This document shows positions 46,112 through 54,616 of a stretch of 64,000 bases of DNA, in pieces. This DNA comes from Vibrio hangzhouensis. Lineage in GTDB: Bacteria; Pseudomonadota; Gammaproteobacteria; Enterobacterales; Vibrionaceae. The notes below the pieces were generated by a model. The model was given only the letters and a program-made list of their open reading frames with translations, was not told where the DNA came from and searched no databases. The stretch is from positions 62,001 to 126,000 of the forward strand of contig NZ_FNVG01000004.1 of NCBI RefSeq assembly GCF_900107935.1, written 5' to 3'. Made by a program: the position numbers and the translations under genes. Each line of letters starts with the position of its first letter. The stretch's first letter is position 1.

Positions 46112-46129
46112 TGTAACAATTTCTTTACA
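46112..46129. promoter_or_regulatory. TyrR/PhhR box between phhAB and the acetoacetyl-CoA synthetase gene
   Basis: TGTAAC-AATTTC-TTTACA matches the TyrR consensus TGTAAA-N6-TTTACA at 11 of 12 defined positions. It lies 88 bases from the phhA start and 123 from the other gene. TyrR-family regulators activate phh genes in response to aromatic amino acids, so this is a credible operator for phhAB. Confidence 0.65.
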
Positions 46130-46251
46130 TTTTCACTTTTTTACCCAGTGAATCAATGCATTGTTTTTTGGCCTCTCAGTTTGACGGGCACCAAATTTCC
46201 ACCAAAACTTAATCAAAACCGAACTGAGCCATGATTTTTCAGAGGAAGAGC

Positions 46252-48234
46252 ATGTCTGATAAACTCCCAGTCCAACAGCCACTGTGGACTCCCGACGCCG
46301 AACGCCTGTCATCCTGTCTGTTAACTGAGTTCATGGGCACATTGAAACACCACAATATCGATGGTTCGGATTACAACGCGCTGTACCGGTGGAGTGTGGA
46401 TAATAGCGACGCATTTTGGGAGCATGTCTGGAACTTTTGCCATGTTATCGGTGATAGGAAGGGCAAAACGTCATCTTTGGGGCCAGCAAAATTCGGCTTA
46501 AGGATCCCTGCAAGAGACACATTATGGTTCACCGACGCAACCTTGAATTACGCGGAAAACCTGCTTGCATTCGGGACCGAACACCCCACGGAGCAGGCCA
46601 TCTGGTTTAGCAACGAAAGCGGGCAACGTACACAACTCTCCTGGCAACAACTGACCGAACAGGTGTCGGTCATTCAGCAGTGGTTATTACATGCCGGTGT
46701 TGGCCCCGGAGACGTGGTCAGCGGATACTTACCCCATATTCCTCATACCGTGGTGGCGATGCTCGCCACCACAAGCCTTGGCGCAGTCTGGACTTCAACC
46801 TCTCCTGATTTTGGCGCCCAGAGTGTCATTGAGCGCTTTGGGCAAGTGGAACCTAAGGTGCTCTTCTGCTGTGACGGCTACCGTTTCAATGGTAAAGCCT
46901 TTGTGATGGAAGAGAAGAACCAGCAAGTCATAAATTCCATTTCTTCCATCAAACAGGTATGCCAAATTCGTTACCTTGACCAGCAAACAGTCCGCCCTGC
47001 GCCAGATGGAGCAACTGACTGGGATAGCCTTCAGCAACATTATTCCGCCGACGCACTGCACTTCCATCGAAGTCAGTTTAATGACCCACTGTTTGTCCTT
47101 TATTCCTCGGGCACAACAGGTAAACCCAAATGTATCGTGCATTCTGTGGGAGGCACCCTTCTCAATCACCTGAAGGAGCATCAGTTGCATTGTGATATCC
47201 AACCAAAAGATCGCGTGTTTTATTACACCACTTGTGGCTGGATGATGTGGAACTGGCAAGTCTCCGCCCTCGCATCCGGTGCCACACTGGTGATATTTGA
47301 CGGCAGTCCGGTCTACCCCAAACCCGATGCGTTGTGGCAACTGGCCCACGATGCAGAGGTGACTCTGTTTGGGACGTCTGCAAAATATCTCGAGACGCTG
47401 CAGAAGCTTCACTATCACCCCAACGAGCACTATCAGCTGACGGCGTTGAAAACGCTCTGCTCTACCGGGTCCGTTCTCTATCCGCAGCAGTTTGACTTTG
47501 TCTATGAGCATATTAAAGCTGATCTACATCTGGCTTCGATCTCCGGAGGTACAGACATTTGTGGTTGTTTCGTCTTAGGTAATCCCATTTCTCCCGTATA
47601 TCGGGGAGAGTGCCAGGCACCTGGACTGGCCATGGATGTGGAGGTTTTTAACGATCAGGGTAAAGCAGTTCTGGAGCAACGAGGTGAGCTCGTTTGCCGT
47701 AACAGCTTCCCCAATCAACCCATTGGCTTTTGGAACGACAACGGCGAACGCTACCATCAAGCCTATTGGGACAGGTTCTCCGGAGCATGGAATCACGGTG
47801 ATGACGTCATGCAAACTCGAACCGGAGGCATGGTTTTCTTTGGCCGCAGTGATGCAACACTTAACCCGGGAGGGGTACGAATCGGCACAGCTGAGATCTA
47901 CCAGCAAGTGAACCAGTTAGATGAGGTAAAAGACTCCATTGCGGTAGGCAGAAATCAGAATGGCAATGAAACCATTGTCCTGTTTGTTCAGCTCTCAGAT
48001 GATACAGAGCTGGATGAATCTCTGAAGCGGCGCATAAAAGCACTACTTAAAGCTGAATGCTCTCCCCGGCATGTCCCCTCTGAGATATTTGCTATTAGTG
48101 AAGTACCAAGAACCAAGTCAGGTAAACTGGTTGAACTGGCCGTCAAACAGACACTACATAGGCAAGAGGTCAAGAACAAAGGTGCCATTGCCAATCCGTG
48201 GGTATTGGACGAAGTCATACCGCACGCGAAATAG
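46252..48234 (+). CDS. Acetoacetyl-CoA synthetase
   Basis: An AMP-forming acyl-CoA synthetase of 660 residues that activates acetoacetate. 'LYSSGTTGKPKCIVHSVGG' near residues 284-302 is the AMP-binding motif; 'TTCGWMMWNWQVSALASGA' follows, with the Trp-rich motif typical of acetoacetyl-CoA synthetase. The N-terminal 'FWEHVWNFCHVIGD' and the C-terminal 'PRTKSGKLVELAVKQTLH', with the catalytic Lys, fit. ATG 46252 has GAGGAA upstream. Phenylalanine/tyrosine breakdown gives acetoacetate, which links it to phhAB opposite. Confidence 0.9.
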   Translation: MSDKLPVQQPLWTPDAERLSSCLLTEFMGTLKHHNIDGSDYNALYRWSVDNSDAFWEHVWNFCHVIGDRKGKTSSLGPAKFGLRIPARDTLWFTDATLNYAENLLAFGTEHPTEQAIWFSNESGQRTQLSWQQLTEQVSVIQQWLLHAGVGPGDVVSGYLPHIPHTVVAMLATTSLGAVWTSTSPDFGAQSVIERFGQVEPKVLFCCDGYRFNGKAFVMEEKNQQVINSISSIKQVCQIRYLDQQTVRPAPDGATDWDSLQQHYSADALHFHRSQFNDPLFVLYSSGTTGKPKCIVHSVGGTLLNHLKEHQLHCDIQPKDRVFYYTTCGWMMWNWQVSALASGATLVIFDGSPVYPKPDALWQLAHDAEVTLFGTSAKYLETLQKLHYHPNEHYQLTALKTLCSTGSVLYPQQFDFVYEHIKADLHLASISGGTDICGCFVLGNPISPVYRGECQAPGLAMDVEVFNDQGKAVLEQRGELVCRNSFPNQPIGFWNDNGERYHQAYWDRFSGAWNHGDDVMQTRTGGMVFFGRSDATLNPGGVRIGTAEIYQQVNQLDEVKDSIAVGRNQNGNETIVLFVQLSDDTELDESLKRRIKALLKAECSPRHVPSEIFAISEVPRTKSGKLVELAVKQTLHRQEVKNKGAIANPWVLDEVIPHAK

Positions 48235-48597
48235 TGAACAGAACGGTGAAAATCCCCAATTTGACCCTATGGATTCTCTACTGCTGACACTGGTAATTAA
48301 GTCATACTCATTCGGGTGGCAAAGAAAAAGAAGAAAATGAGATACGTCGAAAAAGTTAACAGCAGTGACAAATACTTCAAACCTAGCTCCTGTGCGTGAC
48401 ATCTGAACTCAGTTATAGCAAAGCGTTAAAACGGCGATAAGGAATTACAGAAATTCATAGTAGTAAAAGCCTGAAATAATGAAAATGGCGCTGTTCACAG
48501 ACATCACGAGGCTCGCCAGTTTGCTTGAAAAACCAATGGCAGCGACTACCTTAACCAATAGTGCAACCTTGCCGACACAGGCTGATATGGTGTTTAC
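48235..48597. other. Intergenic, no gene seen
   Basis: About 360 bases between the acetoacetyl-CoA synthetase stop and the mechanosensitive channel start. No frame with a convincing ribosome-binding site and no stem-loop with a T tract. The promoter of the following gene presumably lies here. Confidence 0.4.
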
Positions 48598-50385
48598 ATG
48601 CGAAAGTTATCTTTGTTTAGTTTTATCACAACACTTTGGTTAAGCCTGCTGGCAACTCACACTTTCGCGGCATCCTTTTCACCCCTCACCAATACGTCGA
48701 CTCCCTACTCCACCGTGACCAGTTTTCTGGATGTCTCTGACGAACTCATCCGTTACTGGCAACAAGAACAGCTACGGAACCCTGAAGCGGAACGTGCACT
48801 GGCGCAGGCAGCACGTACCATGGATTTATCGCTGGTGCCTAATCGCGGCCGAGAAGTGGTATTGATGGAACGGATCATCCTTCTTCGGGAAATTATTGAC
48901 CGCTTTGATAGCAGTGTCATCGAGCAAATCCCTAGCGATTCTGCCAGTGAGTTGTGGCGCTTCCCAAATACCGACATCACCTTAATCAAGATTCATGAAG
49001 GTGAACGAACTGGTCAGTACGTGTTTTCAGCCGCTTCGGTCCAGCAACTTCCTCGCTGGTTCAGAATCATGGCGCCCATACCTTATGCGAAAGCCGACAG
49101 ACCCGACTACTACTCGGATTTCATCAATTCGCCGGGACCACTTTTTCCCAAACGCAGAGTAGAAGCTTTACCACAGGCACTCCACGAGCTCTATGGTCCT
49201 ATCCCGTTGTGGCAATGGATAGCTATCACCTTCGCATTTGCTGTTTGCTTTTACAGTATCAGATTCAGCGTATCCCTTGGCAGGCGCTGGAACCGTCACT
49301 GGGAGCAGAAAAACCTGAAATGGAAGGTGGGAAAGCTATTGTCTCTGGTTAGCTGTGTGGTCATTTTATACTTGACTCGTCAAGTGATTGACCAGGGGAT
49401 TTGGTTGACCGGCGGCATGTATCAGTTCCTAACCTCATTTTTCTTTATCGCACAGTTCTATTTTGCCTCCTGGCTGATCATGGCTACTTTCAACTACTTC
49501 GCAGCGATTTACGCCTTCAATAAACATGGTGGAATCCATGTAGATTCGTCGCTGATCACGGTACTTGCGCGGATCTTTGGCGGTACCACGATCGTCATCG
49601 TCGGGATCTATGCCATCGAATACATGGGGTTCTCTATCTCGCCTCTGCTGGCCGGTATTGGTGTGGGTGGTCTGGCCGTTGCACTTGCCGTTCGACCCGT
49701 TCTTGAAAACGTGATCAACGGGCTCACCCTCTATGCCGATGGCGGGATTAAGATTGGTGAGTTATGTCGCTATGGCGATAAACTCGGCACCATTGAAAGC
49801 ATTGGACTTCGCTCTACCAGAATCAGAACCCTGGAGCGTTCTTTAATCACCATCCCTAATTCCGAATTCGCCAATATGGAAATCGATAACCTTGAGCGAC
49901 GTGATAAAAGACGCATGGAGCATGTATTGCGTGTACGTCCCGAGATGAGTCAAGCGCAGTTAAAAGTGCTCATTGTGAATATTCGACGCGTACTTCTTCA
50001 GCATCCTAAAGTTGAGCAAGAGCCCATTCGGGTTCGCTTTAGTGGTGTCGGTGAGTTTGCACTTCTGGTCAACACCATGTGTTACATCCGTTGTAAGGAC
50101 AACGAAGAGTTCCTGTCAATTCAAGAAGATGTATTGTTTTTGATTACCCAGCAAGTAGAGGTAGTCGGTGTTCAACTGGCGTTTTCAAATCAGTATCAGT
50201 TCGCCGGCAAACTCGCGACGCTCAACAGCGAATTGATTGACAAAGCCGAGCAAACCGTTACGAACTGGCACGATACCAATAACTATCCATTTCCCGATTT
50301 CAGTTTCGAGTACAAGTACGAAATGAAAGACAGCATTATGTACCCGTTAAAAACGTCGGCCACGAGGCGAGACTCGGAAACCTAG
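48598..50385 (+). CDS. MscS-family mechanosensitive channel with periplasmic N-terminal domain
   Basis: A 595-residue protein with a signal peptide (about 1-24), a periplasmic domain to about 200, then four or so helices. The pore helix and adjoining cytoplasmic beta domain show 'LLAGIGVGGLAVALAVRPVL' and 'ENVINGLTLYADGGIKIGEL', the Gly/Ala-rich TM3 of MscS, and 'RTLERSLITIPNSEFANMEI', the conserved beta-domain NxxF region. It is larger than MscS of E. coli (286). Stop is eight bases from the stop of the convergent LysR gene. Confidence 0.92.
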   Translation: MRKLSLFSFITTLWLSLLATHTFAASFSPLTNTSTPYSTVTSFLDVSDELIRYWQQEQLRNPEAERALAQAARTMDLSLVPNRGREVVLMERIILLREIIDRFDSSVIEQIPSDSASELWRFPNTDITLIKIHEGERTGQYVFSAASVQQLPRWFRIMAPIPYAKADRPDYYSDFINSPGPLFPKRRVEALPQALHELYGPIPLWQWIAITFAFAVCFYSIRFSVSLGRRWNRHWEQKNLKWKVGKLLSLVSCVVILYLTRQVIDQGIWLTGGMYQFLTSFFFIAQFYFASWLIMATFNYFAAIYAFNKHGGIHVDSSLITVLARIFGGTTIVIVGIYAIEYMGFSISPLLAGIGVGGLAVALAVRPVLENVINGLTLYADGGIKIGELCRYGDKLGTIESIGLRSTRIRTLERSLITIPNSEFANMEIDNLERRDKRRMEHVLRVRPEMSQAQLKVLIVNIRRVLLQHPKVEQEPIRVRFSGVGEFALLVNTMCYIRCKDNEEFLSIQEDVLFLITQQVEVVGVQLAFSNQYQFAGKLATLNSELIDKAEQTVTNWHDTNNYPFPDFSFEYKYEMKDSIMYPLKTSATRRDSET

Positions 50386-50393
50386 TCCGCATA

Positions 50394-51323
50394 TCAAGTC
50401 TCTGGCTGGGTCACGCTATCAAAGTACGATTGCAGAGTTTGATGCAACAATTGATTAAGGGGATAACCGCGCTTAGTTTGCAAATAACCACCAATGATAT
50501 TGAGCTGTTGAGTCTCTTTGGGCACTTTAGGCAGCGGATAACAGGCCAGATCCGGCTCTAACAACGTCATCAGACTGCTGCCGAAGAGAATTGCGTCTGA
50601 GTTTTTCACTTTGTTTATCAGAACTTTAACACTATGGGTCGTTAAACTGATATTAGCTTGATAACCTTTAGACAAATAGAGATCTTCTATTGGTGAACGT
50701 TTAGCATTGTATCCATCTATTACAATTCGGGCGATCGGGAGATGATGGATATCTTCCCAATCGCTAGACTGACTGAGCACCGGATGTTGCTCTCTGGCAA
50801 TCAGGCATAGCTTGACGGTATCCAGCTTGTGCTGATATACCTCCTGAGGGAGAGGATAAGCCTCAAACTGAATGAAATAATCAATATGCCCATTCAGCAG
50901 CTCCGCTAAAGAGTCATCTTGCCAATATACCAGTTTGAACTTAGCAACAGGCATCGCCGCTTTCAACGCTTCGAATATGCCTTCACCATAGATTTCCAGA
51001 AAATAAATCTGCATCGCAATCGTTACTTCACCGTCAAACTGCTGCGGGTCAAACTGCTGATAGGACTCAACTACCTTCATGATAGGGTGAAACATCTCTT
51101 CAGACGCCTCAGCCAACTTTTCAGCCAGCTCCGACGGTTCAACTCCGTGCGCTTTGCGAATAAAAAGTTGATCTCCAAAAACTTCACGCAGCTTAGCTAA
51201 ACCCCTGCTAACACTGGTCTGAGAGATGCCTAACTGACCTGCCGCCGCGTGGGTATTTCTGGTTTCGACCACTGCTCTTAATAGTTTAAGTAGATTTAGA
51301 TCCAAGTCTTGTAGCTCTTTCAT
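50394..51323 (-). CDS. LysR-family transcriptional regulator
   Basis: A 309-residue regulator with an N-terminal winged helix-turn-helix: 'LDLNLLKLLRAVVETRNTHA' (residues 7-26) then 'AAGQLGISQTSVSRGLAKLR', and a periplasmic-binding-type effector domain from about residue 95. It is divergent from the tannase-family gene. A copy of the ATGAATT-N5-AATTCAT-type repeat lies between them, and the same repeat recurs at three other places up to 60 kb. It is the only DNA-binding regulator seen in that region, so it is the prime candidate to bind there. Effector unknown. Confidence 0.95.
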   Translation of the reverse strand: MKELQDLDLNLLKLLRAVVETRNTHAAAGQLGISQTSVSRGLAKLREVFGDQLFIRKAHGVEPSELAEKLAEASEEMFHPIMKVVESYQQFDPQQFDGEVTIAMQIYFLEIYGEGIFEALKAAMPVAKFKLVYWQDDSLAELLNGHIDYFIQFEAYPLPQEVYQHKLDTVKLCLIAREQHPVLSQSSDWEDIHHLPIARIVIDGYNAKRSPIEDLYLSKGYQANISLTTHSVKVLINKVKNSDAILFGSSLMTLLEPDLACYPLPKVPKETQQLNIIGGYLQTKRGYPLNQLLHQTLQSYFDSVTQPET

Positions 51324-51476
51324 TCACTGCCCCACACATCTCTATCATCAATACTCTTTTTTTAATATAGATAACAATATGATAATTAAAAATATCTAAT
51401 CTATGTGCGTGTTCATGTTTTGCGTAAAAAGACCTAATTCAAACAGAGAACCGCGCGACATAACGAGGTTCAAAAT

Positions 51477-51493
51477 TGAATTTCTCTAATCCC
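51477..51493. promoter_or_regulatory. Inverted-repeat site A (degenerate copy)
   Basis: TGAATTTCTCTAATCCC shares its first 14 bases with site D, but the right arm is degenerate (AATCCC for AATTCA). It lies 65 bases before the tannase-family start and 153 from the LysR start, in the shared divergent region. A separate half site, AATTCA, is at 51436-51441. Confidence 0.5.
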
Positions 51494-51557
51494 TGTCTGT
51501 GGCTACAGCGGTTGTTTACCATCCTCCTAAACTCACTGATCCCATTCGGAGAACACC

Positions 51558-53141
51558 ATGATCAGCAACAAAACGCTCGCAGCTACGGGATTCCTGTCAG
51601 TGATAGCATTGTCAGGCTGCACACAAAACGACGAACTTCTCGCCCAAGACACGCAACCGCCAATGCCTCCGGCCTGCAACCTCGATTCATTACCAGACCT
51701 CAAGGGCGTGAATTTCTCCTCAACCCATCACGATGGTAACGCCTGTAAAGTGGCGGGTACGATAGACAATGACATTCACTTCGAGGTCAATCTTCCAGAC
51801 GACTGGAATGGTCGATTCGTGATGAGCGGGGGCGGCGGATTCGCCGGTGTCGTAACCAATATCGTCGAACCTACTTTTCCAAATCGAGGTTACGTTACCG
51901 CGGCAACCGACACCGGACATCAGGCCCACCCTATCGATGCCTCCTGGGCGGTAGGTCATCCAGATCGTTTAGAGAACTTCGCTGGAAAAGCAATCCATCT
52001 CACCACCAAAACAACGAAGCAGATCATTCAGGCTTACTACCAAAAAGAAAGTGAACGTAATCTTTTCTATGGATGCTCCAGAGGCGGTGGACAAGCCCTG
52101 TATGCCGCCCAGCGCTATCCTGGTGACTATGATGCCATCATTGCCGGTGCGCCAGCCTACAACTGGACTCATCACCTTGGCGGGCACTTCGCGATGATAG
52201 GCGCGGCCATGTTCCCCAATTCAGCGGATCTCTCTGAGGCCATCATTGGCAAGCGTGAACAACGATTAATCAACCAGGCCGTCATGAAGCAGTGTGACGC
52301 GAAAGATGGACTTGAGGATGGCATCATTACCGAGCCGTGGCGTTGTGACTTCGACATTCGCTCACTGCAATGTGATGACAGCAATGAAGAACAGTGCCTG
52401 ACTGAACCTCAAATCAATGCCCTTGAGATCGTCTATCATGGCGCTTACGACTCTCAGGGGCAGCAAATTGCACCCGGATTCTTCTTCGGGGCAGAAATGA
52501 GTCCATCGGGAATGACCCGTTGGCTCACAGGCGGCACCGAAGTCAATCAGTTCAGCAAGTTTCAGGACGGTATCGACACCAACGGTTTTCTGGTACCAGA
52601 CAATATCCCGAATGCCAGCTATGGGTTTGCTACCGGGATCATGCGCGACTTCATCTTCAATGGAGAGGCTGTCGACTTCACACGCTATCAGTTTGATAAC
52701 CTGTCCAGCGACGGACAGCAAGTTGCACAACTGCTGAATGCAACCAATCCTGATCTTAGTGAATTTCGCAATAACGGAGGAAAGCTGATCCTATGGACAG
52801 GCCTCAATGACATGGCCATCTCACCACAAAGTACCATCGATTACTATCAAGCTGTTCTGGAGCACGATGCCAGTGCAGCGGAAGACGTACGCCTGTTTCT
52901 GCTACCCGGTGTCGATCATTGTGCTGGTGGTGCCGGACCATTCTGGGTCGACTTTATTGAAGAAGCCGAAGACTGGCTAAACACAGGCGACGCACCGCAA
53001 GAGAGCACCGCTCACTGGTTTACTCCCGACAAAGGTCTGGAGGGCAATCGAAAGATTTGCGCCCACCCTAAAGTGGCCTACTACGATGGGACCGGAGATC
53101 CTCGAAGCGCTGACAGTTTCTACTGCTCTTACCCCAAATAA
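51558..53141 (+). CDS. Tannase/feruloyl-esterase family lipoprotein
   Basis: A 527-residue protein with lipobox LSGC (Cys21), so it should be anchored in a membrane facing the periplasm or surface. 'LFYGCSRGGGQALYAAQRYP' holds nucleophile Ser174 next to Cys173; 'LILWTGLNDMAISPQSTIDY' carries the Asp and 'LLPGVDHCAGGAG' the His-Cys, completing the CS-D-HC pattern in which the two Cys form a disulphide joining Ser and His. The family cleaves gallate, ferulate or terephthalate-type esters. It is divergent from the LysR gene, which probably controls it. Confidence 0.88.
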   Translation: MISNKTLAATGFLSVIALSGCTQNDELLAQDTQPPMPPACNLDSLPDLKGVNFSSTHHDGNACKVAGTIDNDIHFEVNLPDDWNGRFVMSGGGGFAGVVTNIVEPTFPNRGYVTAATDTGHQAHPIDASWAVGHPDRLENFAGKAIHLTTKTTKQIIQAYYQKESERNLFYGCSRGGGQALYAAQRYPGDYDAIIAGAPAYNWTHHLGGHFAMIGAAMFPNSADLSEAIIGKREQRLINQAVMKQCDAKDGLEDGIITEPWRCDFDIRSLQCDDSNEEQCLTEPQINALEIVYHGAYDSQGQQIAPGFFFGAEMSPSGMTRWLTGGTEVNQFSKFQDGIDTNGFLVPDNIPNASYGFATGIMRDFIFNGEAVDFTRYQFDNLSSDGQQVAQLLNATNPDLSEFRNNGGKLILWTGLNDMAISPQSTIDYYQAVLEHDASAAEDVRLFLLPGVDHCAGGAGPFWVDFIEEAEDWLNTGDAPQESTAHWFTPDKGLEGNRKICAHPKVAYYDGTGDPRSADSFYCSYPK

Positions 53142-53160
53142 CCGCTTGCCCCGATTGACC

Positions 53161-53199
53161 AGCTCGTGACTGAACAAAGTCGCGAGCTTGTTTGTATTT
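53161..53199 (+). terminator. Rho-independent terminator of the tannase-family gene
   Basis: AGCTCGTGACT pairs with AGTCGCGAGCT (one G-T pair) around GAACAA, followed by TGTTTGTATTT. It is 19 bases after the stop. Confidence 0.8.
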
Positions 53200-53251
53200 A
53201 AGCGGATTGGTGCAAGCGGCGCGTTTTCAAAAAATTTATATTTACCGCGAT

Positions 53252-53278
53252 GAAACAACTGAAACAACTGAAACAACT
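53252..53278 (+). repeat. Three tandem copies of a 9-base unit
   Basis: GAAACAACT is repeated three times without change, ending four bases before inverted-repeat site B. It could vary in copy number by slippage and alter promoter spacing upstream of chaA. Confidence 0.8.
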
Positions 53279-53282
53279 GAAT

Positions 53283-53301
53283 ATGAATTTCACTAATTCA
53301 T
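53283..53301. promoter_or_regulatory. Inverted-repeat site B
   Basis: ATGAATT-TCACT-AATTCAT, perfect 7-bp arms with a 5-base spacer, 129 bases upstream of the chaA start and within the tannase-chaA intergenic region. Same arms and spacing as site C. Confidence 0.65.
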
Positions 53302-53429
53302 AGTCCAGTGGCTTCCTACGCACTATTGTACTCCCCCGAACATTGCCGCTTTGGAAGCAGTAAAAGAACTCACCAGCCATTTCGTTAACGGATCTGAACT
53401 CAGGGTTGGAAACCATCAAAAGGCTCAAC

Positions 53430-54521
53430 ATGCTTAAAGCTCTCAAGCAAGAGTACACGCTGCTCATTGGCGCTCTTGCTATCCTATTTTTTAAACTCGT
53501 CGGCGACACTCTATTAACCAATGGTCTCTCTGTCATACCTTATGTGCTCACAACCGGAATACTCTTCTATGTGGTCATGACGGCCATCTTCGCAGTCGTC
53601 AGACACTCGGATGCGCTAGCGATTAAACTGGGTGACCCCTATGGGACATTAATCCTAACCCTCGCTGTGGTTTTGCTCGAAGTAATTATGGTGTCATCGG
53701 TCATGTTAACCGGTGAATCTAACCCTGTATTGGCTCGCGATACCATGTTCGCGGTTGTCATGGCTGTCCTCAATGGTTTTGTTGGCATCACCTTACTGAT
53801 TGGCGGTCTCAAATATCACACGCAAACCTACAACCTGGATGGCATCAAAGCTTATCTGGTCGCAATCATCCCACTAGCCATGCTCTGCCTGATTCTGCCC
53901 AATTTCACCACAATGGATGCCAAAGGCAACATGTCGACAGGTTTGACAACCACACTGGTTCTCGCCTCGGTAGCGCTTTATGCGGTATTCCTGTTCATTC
54001 AAACCCGAAGCCATACTCACTTTTTTATTGATGCGGACCACAAGGATGATCATGATGCGCATGGACCAATGCAAAGTAATGCGTTCCATACGGTCATGCT
54101 TGTGAGCTATCTGGTGGTCGTGATCCTGCTTGCCAAAAGCCTGGCCATCCCCATCAACGATGGTATCTCCGATTTGGGTGCACCTGCGGCACTGGGAGGG
54201 CTTGTAGTAGCCTTGATTATCCTTGCTCCAGAAGCGGTAGGTGCCGTGAAAGCAGCCATCCACAATCAACTGCAACGAGCAATGAACCTGTTTTTTGGCT
54301 CGGTTCTGGCCACCATCGCCCTGACTGTGCCCGCTGTACTACTGATCTCCGGCGTCATGGATGAGCCAATTAAACTCGGGTTGAGGCCTGCTGAGATGGT
54401 GCTACTTGTTGCCACGTTATTAATGAGCAGCGTCAGCTTCAGTAGTGGACGCACCAATTCACTCAACGGTGCAACACACCTCATTCTGTTTTTCGCCTAC
54501 ATCATTCTGATGTTTGACTGA
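53430..54521 (+). CDS. chaA: ChaA-type calcium (sodium/potassium)/proton antiporter
   Basis: A 363-residue inner-membrane protein with about eleven helices in two inverted halves. 'VVRHSDALAIKLGDPYGTLI' then 'LTLAVVLLEVIMVSSVM' is the first CaCA repeat with its Glu; 'LVVALIILAPEAVGAVKAAI' the second; 'QRAMNLFFGSVLATIALTVP' and 'SGRTNSLNGATHL' match ChaA closely as I recall it. A His/Asp-rich cytoplasmic loop ('DADHKDDHDAHG') lies between. AAGG precedes ATG 53430. It leads a probable chaA-mgtE-marC operon. Confidence 0.92.
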   Translation: MLKALKQEYTLLIGALAILFFKLVGDTLLTNGLSVIPYVLTTGILFYVVMTAIFAVVRHSDALAIKLGDPYGTLILTLAVVLLEVIMVSSVMLTGESNPVLARDTMFAVVMAVLNGFVGITLLIGGLKYHTQTYNLDGIKAYLVAIIPLAMLCLILPNFTTMDAKGNMSTGLTTTLVLASVALYAVFLFIQTRSHTHFFIDADHKDDHDAHGPMQSNAFHTVMLVSYLVVVILLAKSLAIPINDGISDLGAPAALGGLVVALIILAPEAVGAVKAAIHNQLQRAMNLFFGSVLATIALTVPAVLLISGVMDEPIKLGLRPAEMVLLVATLLMSSVSFSSGRTNSLNGATHLILFFAYIILMFD

Positions 54522-54616
54522 TTTCTCATCGCGTTTTTGACAGCGTCTCTTACCAGAGAGGCGCTTAGCTGCGGCCTAGCGGCTGTACTCACTGTTTTCT
54601 TTGAAAGGTAGTTACT

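Noticed and set aside
46795..47511. Long open frame of 238 codons antisense to the acetoacetyl-CoA synthetase gene
   Set aside because: It is a shadow of a well-supported gene and shows no family motif or ribosome-binding site.
54542..54565. Stem-loop between chaA and mgtE as a magnesium riboswitch
   Set aside because: Only a simple 9-bp stem with a wobble pair is visible; none of the conserved helices of an M-box could be laid out.
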